DNA of 64,000 bases from Galerina marginata. Lineage: Eukaryota > Basidiomycota > Agaricomycetes > Agaricales > Galerinaceae. Location of the stretch: assembly GCA_023014335.1 (NCBI GenBank), contig JAECYW010000013.1, forward strand, positions 248,001 through 312,000. The letters run 5' to 3'. A program made the position numbers and the translations under genes. The notes beneath the pieces were generated by a model that was not told the origin of the DNA, did not search any database, and saw only the letters and a program-made list of their open reading frames with translations. Position 1 is the first letter of the stretch, and each line of letters begins with the position of its first letter. Positions 23,376 through 36,690 of the stretch are shown here, piece after piece.

Positions 23376-26300
23376 ATGGCAGTCTTGTCGCTGCCGCTGA
23401 CATTCACAAACTCATTCTGGTCCCAGGACTACCGACGGGGTCTCGAGGTCTTGTATGCCAAGCTCGAACAGGTTCGTCTACCAGTGTCACCTCTTTTTCC
23501 CTTTTCTTCAATGTTCTTTTCTGCTAGGGCGTCGCGGAAAACGATGAAATTGTCACTTTCATAAGGGTACATTACTGCGTTTCATAATTTTCTGTGGAGT
23601 CGTCTTAACCCCTCACAGGCCCGTGCAATCGCGGAGAACAACATCGCCAGCAGCCTCTCCAACCCTTCCCTTACTGGACGGCCAGGTCTGTTCTTCTAGC
23701 CAGTCGTTTTAGCCAAAATATATTGACCCAATGGTAAAGGCACTGGTTTTAGTGCCGATGAAGGTGCCTCGCTCCTGATGGCTTTTCGGGGTCTACAGGC
23801 AGAATCCATTGCACAAGGACAGGTTCACAACAACATTGCCAAAGAGCTAAACACTCTTGTTGCCGATCCATTCGAGCAATGGGCTGAATCTTACAAAGTG
23901 TGTTGGTGTCCCCTAACGTTATATCTTCCCCTTGTAATTGTGTCCCCCATTAGGAACGCCTCATCCAAAATAAGGCTACCGTCGTCGATAACTGGCTTCG
24001 TTCATACGAATTGGCGCAGGGAGATATTGCAAAGCTCAAGCAACAGTACCTGACCAAGGTGCGGAAGGCGGATGAAGCTGAAGACGAGTGCGTTTGTTGG
24101 GTCGATCGTCGTATTGCCACACCTACTAACTTTTTACTTTCCGCCCTCTCAGTGCGAAATTTGCGCCCAACAGTGGTGGCTCTGCTGATAAATTCACCAG
24201 CTCGCCCCGTCTCCGCCCGATTGATGGCCACCGCACAGCCCCACAGCGAACAGCAAGCGTCTCGGAGAGAATTGCTCAGCGACTCAAAGAAATTCAGAAG
24301 AAGAGTGCCGACGCCCTAGCGCAGGCTACCTCAACTGAGGACCCGAATGCTTCTCCAGAGTCAATTGACGAGAAACCGCTTCCCAAGGTCGACAAAGGAA
24401 AGGGGAGAGAGATCGTCGAAGAGCCCGAGGACTTGGCATCTCCCCCTCCAATGTCACCAATGCCTCCACCAAAGGAGTTGCCTGTCCAGCCGCAAATGCC
24501 TCAGCTGATCCTACTGGCTGGGCTATCTATGTCGCCTTCTGCAGTTTCCCAGTTGCTTACTCGTGCAGCCGCAGAGCTCCCGCTGCGCCCTGTCCGTTTT
24601 CCATTGTTAGGTGAATATCAGGATGCCTTCACAGGAGATGAATTCGTGGCATGGCTCCGGGAGAATGTTCAAGGCCTTGGAGGAAGCCTGGACCGCGCTG
24701 AAGAAGCCGCAAAAGACTTGACACAGAGAGAGGGACTCTTGCGCAGACTCGGAGAACTCGGCAACTTATTCGAGGATTCCGAAGACGCATTTTTTCAATT
24801 TCGGCCCAAGGTGCGTTCCGTTGCTTCTTGAAAATCGCCATCATATTCTTATTTCTTCCGCTGCCGCAGGCATTTGAATTAGATAAATTTAGCTCCGAAA
24901 CACCGTCTTCCCCCAAGGCGCGTCCGGAAACCTTGCTCAAGAAGACTGGAACTTTTGTTAGCCTCGTCAGCAAGGCGTTGAATAATTCGTCTGCAAATGC
25001 TGAGCCGGCCTTTATTCGTGCGAGGAATGACGCAGATGATGCTGACAAAGCTTACCGTATTGGCGTTAGGCGTCTCGATCGACATAGGCTCGCTCTCGAG
25101 GAACGAATTGAAGAGACACTCAAGTTGCTACAAAGATGGGAAAGTGAGAGATTGAGGGCTGTGAAGACCGGTCAGTTGTGTAAAGATTCTTCCCTTCAGT
25201 CAGTATGCTCAACTTTTTGAAAGTGCTCCTTCAATACCAAGGAACCCTCTCCAACTTGCCCAAGTCCATGGAACCCCCCATTGAGCGTTCCGCTACCCTC
25301 GTAGCCTCCTATCAACCCGAGTCCGACCTGACTGCTCTTATTGAGCGGTATCGCACTGGTCCGTTCCGACCTGACCCGCAGATATACGAATCTGTTGCGC
25401 ATGACGAGTCCGACGTTGTCTTTGGCATTGACCTGCGCAAATGGGCCGAGGGCGGCTGGTACGCACTAACTCAAGGAGACGAAAAGAAAGAGCTCATTCC
25501 GCCCGTACTCACTGCCTTGCTCAATGGGCTGGATGCGGCATACGAACGTGTCCCGAATGATATCGAGAAGCGCAAGGCGTGGATTTACGACGTCCCGCTA
25601 CCGGCTGTGCACCATCTGCGCGAAAGTTTAAATGCGATCCCGCCTGACCAGGCGTATTCCACGGACCTCCTGTCTAAATTCGACGCTCCTGTTATCGCGA
25701 GCTCCATTAAATTATGGATGCTTGAATTGGACCCACCTCTTGCTCTGTACGAAGGATGGGAGGACTTCAGGAAAATATACCCCAATGTAGGATCCGCTCA
25801 GAAGACGGGTGAAGAATCCGAAGAGCAACGCCTTCAGACTGTCAGCTCTGCATTGCAAAGATTCCCCCGAGTCCATCTCTATGTTCTTGATGCAGTTGTG
25901 AAGCACCTCAAAAAGTATGTGTTCAATAATTCAATCGTTACTCTTTGCTTATTTTATAAAACACAGCTTGGTGGAAACGACCAAAGTGGATGAAGCAAAT
26001 GAGGTTTACTTTACCAAAATTGCCCTTTCTTTGGGAAGAAGTGAGCTTTTGGACAGTGGTGATACGTTTTTATTCTAACTCTTTCGCATCAGCTGTCCTC
26101 AGGCCCAAGGTCGAGACAGAACTCTCTATTCAGGACCGTCATCCCACATGTACGTCGTGCTCCATCTTTACTGCGACAGCTATTGATCCTTTGGTAGTGT
26201 TGTTCCTCGATCTTCTCAACCATTATGATGCCCTGCTCCCACCGACTATCGCTCGGAAGAAGCGTGAATCTGAACGGAAGGTGCCTGTCCGCAAGCGCAC

Positions 26301-27309
26301 TGCACCTATCGACATGCGGTTGAGCAGGAGCAGGATTTCATTAGGCGCAGATGCCCAACAGTTGTTGGCAGCGCAGCAAATTGCACAGAACCCATCGCTG
26401 GCGCACAAATCGCCTGAGCTTCCTGCACTTCCTCCTCCAGTTGTGGGTGCTCCGCAGGTGGCTCCCGTGGCGTCTGTGCCATTGCCCCCACCGCCTCCAC
26501 CTCCAGTGCAGGCCAAGACGCCGCCTCCGCCGCCACCTCCCGTCCTGGAGCAGGTCAAGGCGCCTCCTCCGCCTCCACCTGTACGGGAGCAGGTTAAGGC
26601 ACCACCGCCACCACCTCCCATTCTGGAGCAGGTCAAGGCCCCTCCACCGCCACCCGTATTGCCCACTCCGCCCCCACCTCCGCCAACGGCGAGCCAGAAC
26701 GGAGCGACGGGAAGACCGTCGTTTAAGGAACCTCCTCCGGAGTTCGACAACATTCCACCGAGGCCTTCCTTCAGAGAACCTCCTCCTGAGGTAGACGGTA
26801 TTCCTCCCAGGCCCAGGTTCGCCGATCCTCCTCCTGAAGATTCTGAAGTACCTGCACCGCCCGGCGTAGCAGCTTCACCTCCGGAAACCAAGGTAATCCC
26901 ACCTACGCCCCAAAAACGTGGTACTGGCAGTGGTGAGGCGTCGCCGAGAAAGGTTGCCTCGCGTAGCCCCTCGCCACCGCCAACCAATGATGATGTTGTT
27001 TTGGGTTCAGGCAAAACGAGCATCTCGCGATCTGGGTCCGCCCAATCCACTGTGATACGTGGTCCCAGGCTCGCGCGTGGCCCTCGCGGTACAAGCAGCG
27101 GAAGTGTGCAGAACCTGGTTCAGAATTTGAATAGGAACAGTATTGGCAGTCAGCCAACGGCTCCGCCAACTAGCCCCAAGGTGAATCGGCTCTCGGGGAG
27201 TGGAAGCCCGGTGCGAAGACCGTCGAGTGTGGTTGGTAGGTCTGCCGCTGCGTTTTCGAGGAGAACGATGGCCAGTGATGCTGAGGATGATGTGGTTGAC
27301 AAGAAATGA
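23376..27309 (+). CDS. RGD2: F-BAR / DEP / RhoGAP protein (Rgd2 / Rga8 type)
   Basis: Rho-type GTPase-activating protein of the fungal Rgd2/Rga8 class, expected at the plasma membrane during polarity and cytokinesis. The N-terminus (FTNSFWSQDYRRGLEVLYAKL, ARAIAENNIASSLS) is an FCH/F-BAR domain with a long coiled-coil continuation (YLTKVRKADEAED). It is interrupted by an inserted DEP domain (about 24600-24810: FTGDEFVAWLRENV ... LLRRLGELGNLFEDSEDAFFQF), as in that class. The RhoGAP domain begins at FGIDLRKWAEGG and includes IPPVLTALLNGLD and SSIKLWMLELDPPLALYEGWEDF. The place of the catalytic arginine finger reads KAWIYDVP, with no Arg at the expected site. The last 330 residues are a poly-Pro region (26460-26700) repeating VKAPPPPP-type units, then Ser/Pro-rich sequence, possible SH3/profilin ligands. 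About eleven exons, about 1,100 aa. The start at 23376 gives MAVLSLPLTFTNSFW. Confidence 0.87.
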
Positions 27310-27558
27310 AGGACTTGACTGAATTATGGTCATGATTTATGGACCCATAGGATTTATGTTGTTGTTATGATGATATTTATAAATGCGAGTCTGCTGCGCC
27401 AGCGATAGATGGACATGTGACCGACGCGTCCTGACCACGTGAGGGTGTTCTGAGCGCCGGAGGAACGAGGCTGGGGTACTTAATAGACTGGAGTGTTCTT
27501 ATCCTCTTACCGCCAACACTCTGCCTGTATACCCCCTACTACAAACTAACTTATACCC

Positions 27559-28905
27559 ATGTCTGTACTACCTTCGCGGCCGCCTGTCGCTCCTCCACTG
27601 GCGTCGGCGACCCCGATGTCAGTGGGCCCTCTCACACCCTCCAGCGGTCAGGTAAGCTTGCGGTTGAATTACCTCTTCCTCCTTAGTCATCAGATGGACT
27701 CTCTAGATTGTCGTCTTGTACGTCGTAAGTCATCTACCTTTTATTCCACCAGAAATTTTTTAGTTGATCTTTCTCCCATGATTCGCCCAGATAGTCGCAA
27801 TGGCTGTCATTATCTTTGGTTTTTGGAACGTGCCCGTCGTGCGCAACCTCATCAACCCCCTCAAACTCTTTACCATTGGCTGGCACGAGCTATGCCATAT
27901 TTCTGCAGTACGCACATGCCGCGTGTTTTCTTCGTGCCCGTTCATATCCAGCTGACGAACAATGCCGTGAGCGCAGGCAATACTCTCCGGGGGTCGAATA
28001 CTAAAAATCACCATCGATCCCCATGTGGGCGGTGCAACTATCGTTGAGGGTGGCAGTCCGGGCTTCGTGTTATCGTCCGGCTATATCGGGTCAACCCTTC
28101 TCGGCGGGGCTTTCGTACTCGCAGGCTGGGACACCCTGGTGGCTAAGATTCTGAGCTTCGTCCTTGGAGTTGGGCTGGTCATGCCTCTGGTTCTGGTACG
28201 AGATAAACTGTGAGTAACATCATTGACCATGCCTTGTTGACCTCACTTGCTTCTACTTAAGCACCATCGTACTCACCCTGGGTTATGAGGGTTTACTCGT
28301 TGGCTTTTGGTTTGTTGATCACGGGTAGGCTGCTCTCGGTCCCATCTACATGTTAATTTAAGCTTGCTCTCAGACAGGCACTTCGATGGTATTGTCTGTT
28401 CATGGGCGTCATGAAGTGAGTTTCATCCACCTTCTGCAAGTTCTATATTGACGGCCCACAAGCATTCTGTTTGTAGTCTGTGAGCTTCATGTTCCACTCG
28501 CTACCAAAAATAGACAATGACAGCCAGACAGGGGACGTGGCAGACGATCGATTCTTTCACAAGACAAATGACTCTGACGCAACACAATTCGCCATTCTGT
28601 ATCCGAGAATAGGCGCTCATAGTACATTTCTACCCCTTCCCACATGGCAGGGGCTCATTTATATCCCGTTTAGTTTGGGCAACGTTTTGGATTATTTTCC
28701 AACTTGGGTGCCTGGCTGGATTTGCTGTGCTCGGAATATACGCCTTCAAGGTACGGTTAACTTCGTAACAACTGCTGCGACGTCGATTCACTTTAAATAG
28801 ATTACGGATGAACAAATGAATACCCAAGCTGGTAAGTGTTATCCCCGCGTCATGGGAAGCACTTGACAATTCGGTTTCCTTCCAGCATCATTCCTGCCGA
28901 CATGA
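27559..28905 (+). CDS. Peptidase M50B-like multi-pass membrane protein
   Basis: Many short exons give a protein of about 260-280 aa. After a Pro-rich start (MSVLPSRPPVAPPL), exons IVVLYV (27706-27723) and VAMAVIIFGFWNVPVVRNLI form the first membrane helix. Next comes FTIGWHELCHISA, whose HELCH is an HEXXH zinc-metallopeptidase motif. The following exon (AILSGGRILKITIDPHVGG ... GGSPGFVLSSGYIGSTLLGG) is typical of the M50B-like family. More helices follow (LSFVLGVGLVMPLVLV, TIVLTLGYEGLLVGFWFVDHG, ALRWYCLFMGVMN), then VVWDVADDRFFHKTNDSDA, a helix around FWIIFQLGCLAGFAVLG, and a short tail. The last exon ends ASFLPT at 28903-28905. The family resembles site-2-protease-like intramembrane peptidases, but fungal members are uncharacterised and activity is not shown. 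Confidence 0.78.
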
Positions 28906-29392
28906 AAAGAAATCTCTCCTTTTCTTGAAAATCACTTTTTCAACCATGGAACCAGTGCATTTATAGGAATGGACTATTTGTACTACGACACACACTCGAA
29001 GCCTAGATTTCTTCTAGAAAAGAACACGCATTTGCATTGCTTTCCACGACTCAACCACACCTTCACATACACTGCACACCACTTTCACCCATCTCTCCGC
29101 ATTTTAGTCGCATAAGTTATCTTGTATCGCAATGAAATATTTCATTATTGTATTGAGAGTTCCAGTCCAAGTGGATATCGTGGCATTTTAATGACTTTAT
29201 AATTTATAATGATATGTATGAGAGGAGTTCGTATAGCAGAAAGGGTCCATTGAGCCACCATAGACGAGCATATGCGATGTTATGTTCAGTGGAATATTCG
29301 GGGGATAGAATAGCGGAGTCATGGTCGTAGAGCGTGTATCGACAATATCGATAGGACATGTGTGACGGAAGTTAGAAGGATGTAAAAGAGAC
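28906..29392. other. Convergent 3' region, M50B-like gene / FIS1
   Basis: AT-rich, no convincing ORF, repeat or RNA gene. It includes AATGAAATATTTCATTATTG (about 29131-29150), a near-perfect hairpin that may mark a 3' end. Otherwise nothing is seen. Confidence 0.4.
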
Positions 29393-30089
29393 TTAGTGGC
29401 GGGCTCGCCGTATCAGGCCTGCGACGACGAGAGTCCCAAGAGCAGCAGCTCCACCGACAAGCGCCATTCCAATATAGCCATCTGAGATGTAGAGCCGTGA
29501 CTGAGTCGCAAGCAAGGCAATAATTGACAGGGACATACCTCGCGCAGCACCTTTCTCTATCAGTTGTGACAGGGACTGTGCTTGTAGATTCGTGGGTTCT
29601 TTCTCCAGCAGCAGAGCTGGTCAGGGTTTGAATAATCGGCACGAGGGCAACAAGCAGAAAACACACCGTTGAATTTCCTCGCCTCCTCAAAGTTCCCCAT
29701 CTTGTAGTGCCCCAAGGCGAGGTAATACAGGCACTCTCTCCTCCTCGTAGGTTCAGCACGAAAGATTTCTATTCAAACCGAAGAACATGAGGCATGTTTA
29801 TGTGACCTAATCTTGGAATATGACATTTCAACATACCTTGCAGCAGCCTCACACCTTCTACTTGATGCTCGTGTATTGGGCTCTTTACGAGACCCCATGC
29901 GTAGTTGAATTTTGTCTGGATAGTGACGTGGTCTTGGGCGAGCTCCTTTTGATATTGCAGCCTCAGAACCTGAGAACGGTATCAGCTTTTGGTTGGTAAT
30001 TGCAAAGGATGCAAACTACATGCCTCGAGCTCATCGAATGTGAGCGATATCTCAGCATCTGCGGCGTATGGGACCTCCGAAGCTGGCAT
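29393..30089 (-). CDS. FIS1: Fis1, mitochondrial/peroxisomal fission adaptor
   Basis: Five exons give 155 aa, the normal length. Fis1 is a tail-anchored protein of the outer mitochondrial membrane that recruits the fission machinery. The N-terminal arm ([20 protein letters not shown]) leads into two TPR-like repeats: [16 protein letters not shown] ... GVRLLQ and [23 protein letters not shown], then [19 protein letters not shown]. The C-terminal exon is [16 protein letters not shown]...LIRRARH: one membrane helix with a basic end, the tail anchor. Exon 1 is 30089-30024. It joins exon 2 (from 29969) only if the intron starts with GC (GAG/gcatgt), making a GC-AG intron. No GT donor keeps the frame into [12 protein letters not shown]1 lies head-to-head with U2AF2 across 111 bases. 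Confidence 0.92.
29970..30023 (-). other. GC-AG intron in FIS1
   Basis: The intron begins gcatgt after CTCGAG and ends ttctcag before GTTCTG. A GT donor seven bases later (gtagtt) would shift the frame. It is the only non-GT intron I met in the window. Confidence 0.7.
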
Positions 30090-30200
30090 GAGAGTCAGAG
30101 TAAAAGGAAAGAACGGTGATCGGAGTTTGAAATACGCTCTTTGCTCTTGAACACCTCACACGTCCACCGATTTTCTCAACAAAAAAAAATAGTTATAGCC
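30090..30200. promoter_or_regulatory. Shared divergent promoter, FIS1 / U2AF2
   Basis: The two start codons are 111 bases apart. The piece contains an A10 run (30180-30189) and pyrimidine-rich stretches. Promoter function is inferred from geometry only. Confidence 0.5.
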
Positions 30201-32378
<2,178 letters not shown>

Positions 32379-32958
32379 AGTAGTCGGACAATATCTGTTG
32401 GACGATAGAGGTTCTGTGAATACCTGCTTTATACTATGGTATGACAACATCTATATAAAATTCTCCTCATGAACTGCGGCTTTCTATCGGTATTATTTTT
32501 GGCCGTAGTTCCATTGTCGTAATATATTCAGCCTTGGAAGAGAGTCCAGACTCGACGGTTTATTCATAACAAAGCTTGAACAAAGCTGTGCTAGATCACA
32601 TATATTTATGATCTTCGACATGATGTTGCAACCTGCTTGCTTCTATGGAGTGACAAACTTACTGTCATACATACGGGGCAAGGCGCTTACCGAGAAGAAC
32701 ACACAGCGTTAGCGAGTGTGCAATTGGACCTACTTCTTGCAGAGCAGTGGACCCACATCTTCCGGTCGTAGGTAAAACGTATGGATATGGGCCCGGCTTT
32801 TGGCTGGCCATAACCGCGATGACCCCGTGGATGCCCGCCCGCATTTGACCGTGAACGTCTACTACGTATACACAGCATCCATCACAACTCACATTCCTTG
32901 CATCCCTCGGCTTTCTCTCTGAGCCTTCTACACCACTCCTTTGATTGGACGACGCAAC
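32379..32958. other. Intergenic region, U2AF2 to amidase
   Basis: No supported gene. The first part should be the U2AF2 3' UTR and the last 200 bases the amidase promoter (pyrimidine-rich near 32900-32940). I see no RNA gene or repeat. Confidence 0.4.
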
Positions 32959-35415
32959 ATGTGGCCTTTCTCTGCTTCCAATGCTGCCATCGTCAACGAG
33001 AAACGTGCTCAACGTGCTCAAGCGCTAGCGGACATTCCGCAGGACATTTCCCCTATTCAATCCGAATATTTGAAAGCCACAGGTGGGATCACCTTCAATT
33101 CTCTGTGTCTTATATTGCGATATCAAGTGCACCACAGCTTCCGAAATAGTATCGCATATTCAGAAAGGCGAGTGGACAGCATCGCAGGTTCTGGAAGCAT
33201 ATATCAGACGCGCCGCCTTTGCACATGCCAAGACCAACTGCTTGACGGAAGGTAGAACACCTTCGCGGTTTTTTTTTTTAACCCGGCAAGGCGCTCATTC
33301 GTTGTCCTGACTAGTTATGCTGGGTCCTGCCAGGCAGAGAGCCACTGAACTCGATGCCGAGTTCGCCTCAACAAACCGACTCAAGGGCCCCCTTCACGGT
33401 GTCCCTGTTAGTTCTTTAGTGCTTCACTATGAAATAGATTAACGCTTCTTATGTCTGATAGATCAGCATCAAGGAGCAATGTAAGCTAAATTCCCTCCTG
33501 AAATCATGCGCAGACTTTAACCGAGTTCCTCTTAGTTGAAATCGCTGGTGTCGATACATCCGTGGGTTACTCTCAATGGGCAAATAAACCAGCCGTGAAA
33601 AACGCTGATGTGGGTATATATGTTGCACATTCGTTCGCATTGTTTCTAATGAGGTTGCAATTGCGGGGATAGTTAATCAATCATCTGTTGGACGCTGGTG
33701 CTATCATTTATGTCAAGACGAACATCCCGCAGACTATGTTCGCCTTTGAATGCTCCAACCCCGTCTGGGGCCGTACCACAAACCCATACAACGAGAACTA
33801 CACCTGTGGCGGTAGTTCAGGGGGTGAAAGCGCTCTTTTGGCCATGGATGGCTCAGCTGCCGGAATTGGAACTGACATTGGTGGCAGTCTGCGCATACCA
33901 GCGACATACTGCGGCTTATATTCCTTGAAACCTGCAAGTGGAAGAATCTCCTTTTCTGGTGCAAAAGGTAAAGAAAACTCCGCTTTGCTAATTTAATCAA
34001 ATGCCGATGTAATTCTCAAGGTCCTGTTCCTGGCTTCGACGGTATTGCGACTGTGGCTGGTCCCATGGGGCGGTGAGTCTTATTACATGCGCCATTTTGC
34101 AATCTTTTTAACTGACAAACCAACTCCTCCAGTTCTGTTGCCGACCTTGAGCTCGTATCTCGCGTCCTGTTTGGGGCGCCTTGCAGCAATCACTCCGTAG
34201 CCCCACTCCCCTTCCGGGAGGTTCAACTACCCAAAAAGCTGAAATTTGGGTATTACACCTCAGGTATTGCCTGACTACGTTGACCCTGAAAAACAGCTTC
34301 TCACTGTTCTTTAGATAACTATATCAAAGCCTCGCCAGCTTGCAAAAGGGCGGTGCTTGAGACTGTAGAAGCACTCCGGGAAGCTGGCCACGAATGTGTA
34401 GAAGTCCAATTGCCTGAAAGTTAGTCGTGATGGAAATACTATGTACGGTTCCTCACGGTTCTCATTATGACTCACTTCCTACAGCAAATAGGGCCGTTAA
34501 TCTGTTTGTTGCCCTCACGTCCTCTGATGGTTATAAGACTATGCTCAGCCACCTCGGGCCTGATCCCAAGGTACGCAAATCCTCCCAACAGCAACCTGCG
34601 AGATTCATTTATGTATAGGAAAGTGCGCTGTTCTTGGTTACACTAGGACCTAAGATGCCCTGTACGTGCATTACTTCCCATCGTGGGGTTCAAGTATTCT
34701 GACTTCTGGCTTTCTATTCAAGCCGTTGTCCGGACTTTTGCAGCATGGATTTTGGAATCATTCATGGGCGATAAGATGTTCGCTGATAATCTTCGCGTCG
34801 CCAAAGCCAAGTCGGTCACTGAGTATTGGAAATTAAATGCCCAAAGGGATGAATATGCCCGGATGTTTTACGAGAAGGTGCATGTCTCCTCTTCTTTCGT
34901 TTGCTCTATAATTGACCAAAACCACAACACAGGTATGGAGTGAATATGGGGTTGACAACATTATTGCTCCTGTTCAGGCCATACCTCAATTGCCTCATGG
35001 GTGAGAATCATGTTTAAACTTAACGAAAGACTTTTGGCCTGAAAGGTTGTTCTACAGCGGCTGTGACAACTTTTCTGCTCTGGCAGCAGCAACCATCCTA
35101 TATAATGTGATAGACATGCCAGTAGGCTGCCTTCCAGTCACCCGCGTCGACCCTTCAAAAGACCAGCTCACAGAGGAATGGAACAAGGAACCCGGTCACG
35201 GTTCTCCTGTCATGGAAACAGGCATTTACAGAGGAAAAAAACCTCTGTACGACCCCGACGCCACTAAGGGCATGCCTATCAACATTCAGATTGTTGGTAA
35301 GAAGTGGGAAGAAGAGAAAATTCTCGCTATTATGAATGTAGTTGATGAGGCTTTGGGGAAAGGACGAGGATTTGGACCTGGGGCTTGGGATGCCCATGTG
35401 CAAAAGTCCATGTAA
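32959..35415 (+). CDS. Amidase-signature family hydrolase (acetamidase / fatty-acid-amide-hydrolase-like)
   Basis: Serine hydrolase of the amidase signature family, which uses a Ser-cisSer-Lys triad to cleave carboxamides. Lys is in HGVPISIKEQ, cis-Ser in TCGGSSGGESALLA, and nucleophile Ser in GIGTDIGGSLRIPA. Many short exons (around fourteen) give about 560 aa. The N-terminus (MWPFSASNAAIVNEKRAQRA) and IQSEYLKAT, then CTTASEIVSHIQKGEWTASQVLEAY, resemble fungal acetamidases. The C-terminus has NIIAPVQAIPQLPHG, ILYNVIDMPVGCLPVTRVDP and INIQIVGKKWEEEKIL, all typical. An in-frame upstream ATG at 32941 would add six residues (MIGRRN). The substrate cannot be told; members can act on acetamide, fatty-acid amides or other small amides. 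No predicted signal peptide. Confidence 0.9.
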
Positions 35416-36690
35416 AATATACCTGCCACTATGATATATTTAATGCATCATTTTTGGAATTGCGTTAATGTATCCCGCATGACAATAACAATAATTGACT
35501 GTGGCGGCGTTGATTAGCTATGCCGATGGTCTTCCTGCACGCCTATCCTCTTTCCTTTGCTTTATCTGGGCATTATGTGTGGGACAAGAACCGTACTAAG
35601 GAACACAAGTCAAGCTTACCCAAGCATTCTTGCAATCCCTATACGCCTGAAAGTATTCAAGGCAGGCATCCCGATCGTAGTCGTTGCGATTTAGACAGTC
35701 CATCGACGCCTGGGACGCTGCTGCACAAGGACTGCCCATATTTCGAATTCAGGAATCGACATTATACGGAGAAGACGCAGAACGGACTCGATAAACTTGG
35801 AGCTAACTTGACGACCCTAAACCGGTGAAGAGTGAACTTGAAATTGTCGGTTGACAGTCAAGCAACAATGAGACACGTACAGAAAACAGCTCTCTGTAAT
35901 TTAGAGGCTTTACATTTGCCTCTGGTGCAGATATGGATTCCGACTTAACCTCATCCTTGGCCATGTTGATGAAACTCCAGAACTAAAGTTGTGGGGAGGA
36001 TGTGAACTTTGAGATCGGGCCGGACCACCCGACTAAATATTACGTAAACAACCTCTCTTTGTCGCGCGTACCCGCCTCGTCTTGGCCTTGTCCTACTTAT
36101 TACCATTACCATAAGCTGTAGCCATAAGCGCGCGGCGAAGTCACCGTGCGGCCGAGTCATCACATAAAAAGAACTTGTGATTTCGAGCCGCTAGCGAAGA
36201 CCCACAGTACTCAGTACTACCCATAAGTATACTCGAGCATTAACAGCAGGCGCCTACAAGGCGTCAATATCAGCCGCCTTCAATTTTAAATTCCAGCCTC
36301 AGCCCCCCTTTCCAAGATTCAAAGGTATAAGAACACCCTTGATGCTGTGGTCACCATGTGGGTCGGATGCTTTCCTCACTCCTAAGTCAATAAATACAAT
36401 AAAGTCGGGGTATCACCGTAAGTACCTCCTACATAATATTATATAGCACAGTGCACTTTGACATTGCAAGATGGTATGCTAGGAAGGTATGCTAGGAATA
36501 ATTACATGGCGCACCAGGCCGAATAAAATAATTAGGAAGTGGTAAAGTATGGATGCGTCCCCCTTTCATCTAAAATGAAGGCACTGGTCGTCTGAGTGAA
36601 GGTAGATTTGTGTGGATGCTGCGGAAGGTGGAAGTGGCGTGGCGTTGCTGAATAGTATAGTACATTCCTTGAATATCAAAAGAACATGAA
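35416..36690. other. 1.27 kb intergenic region without a supported gene
   Basis: A 102-codon frame (35520-35828, +) has no recognisable domain or splice pattern and is probably chance. A tandem duplication of about 13 bases (GGTATGCTAGGAA twice) lies at about 36473-36499. The rest is the amidase 3' UTR and, on the right, the 3' UTR of the minus-strand membrane protein. No RNA gene is seen. Confidence 0.4.

Noticed and set aside
26223..27050. Gly/Thr-rich minus-strand frame of 275 codons
   Set aside because: It is the complement of the poly-Pro coding region of the F-BAR RhoGAP.
35520..35828. 102-codon frame downstream of the amidase
   Set aside because: No splice pattern, domain or codon pattern supports it.
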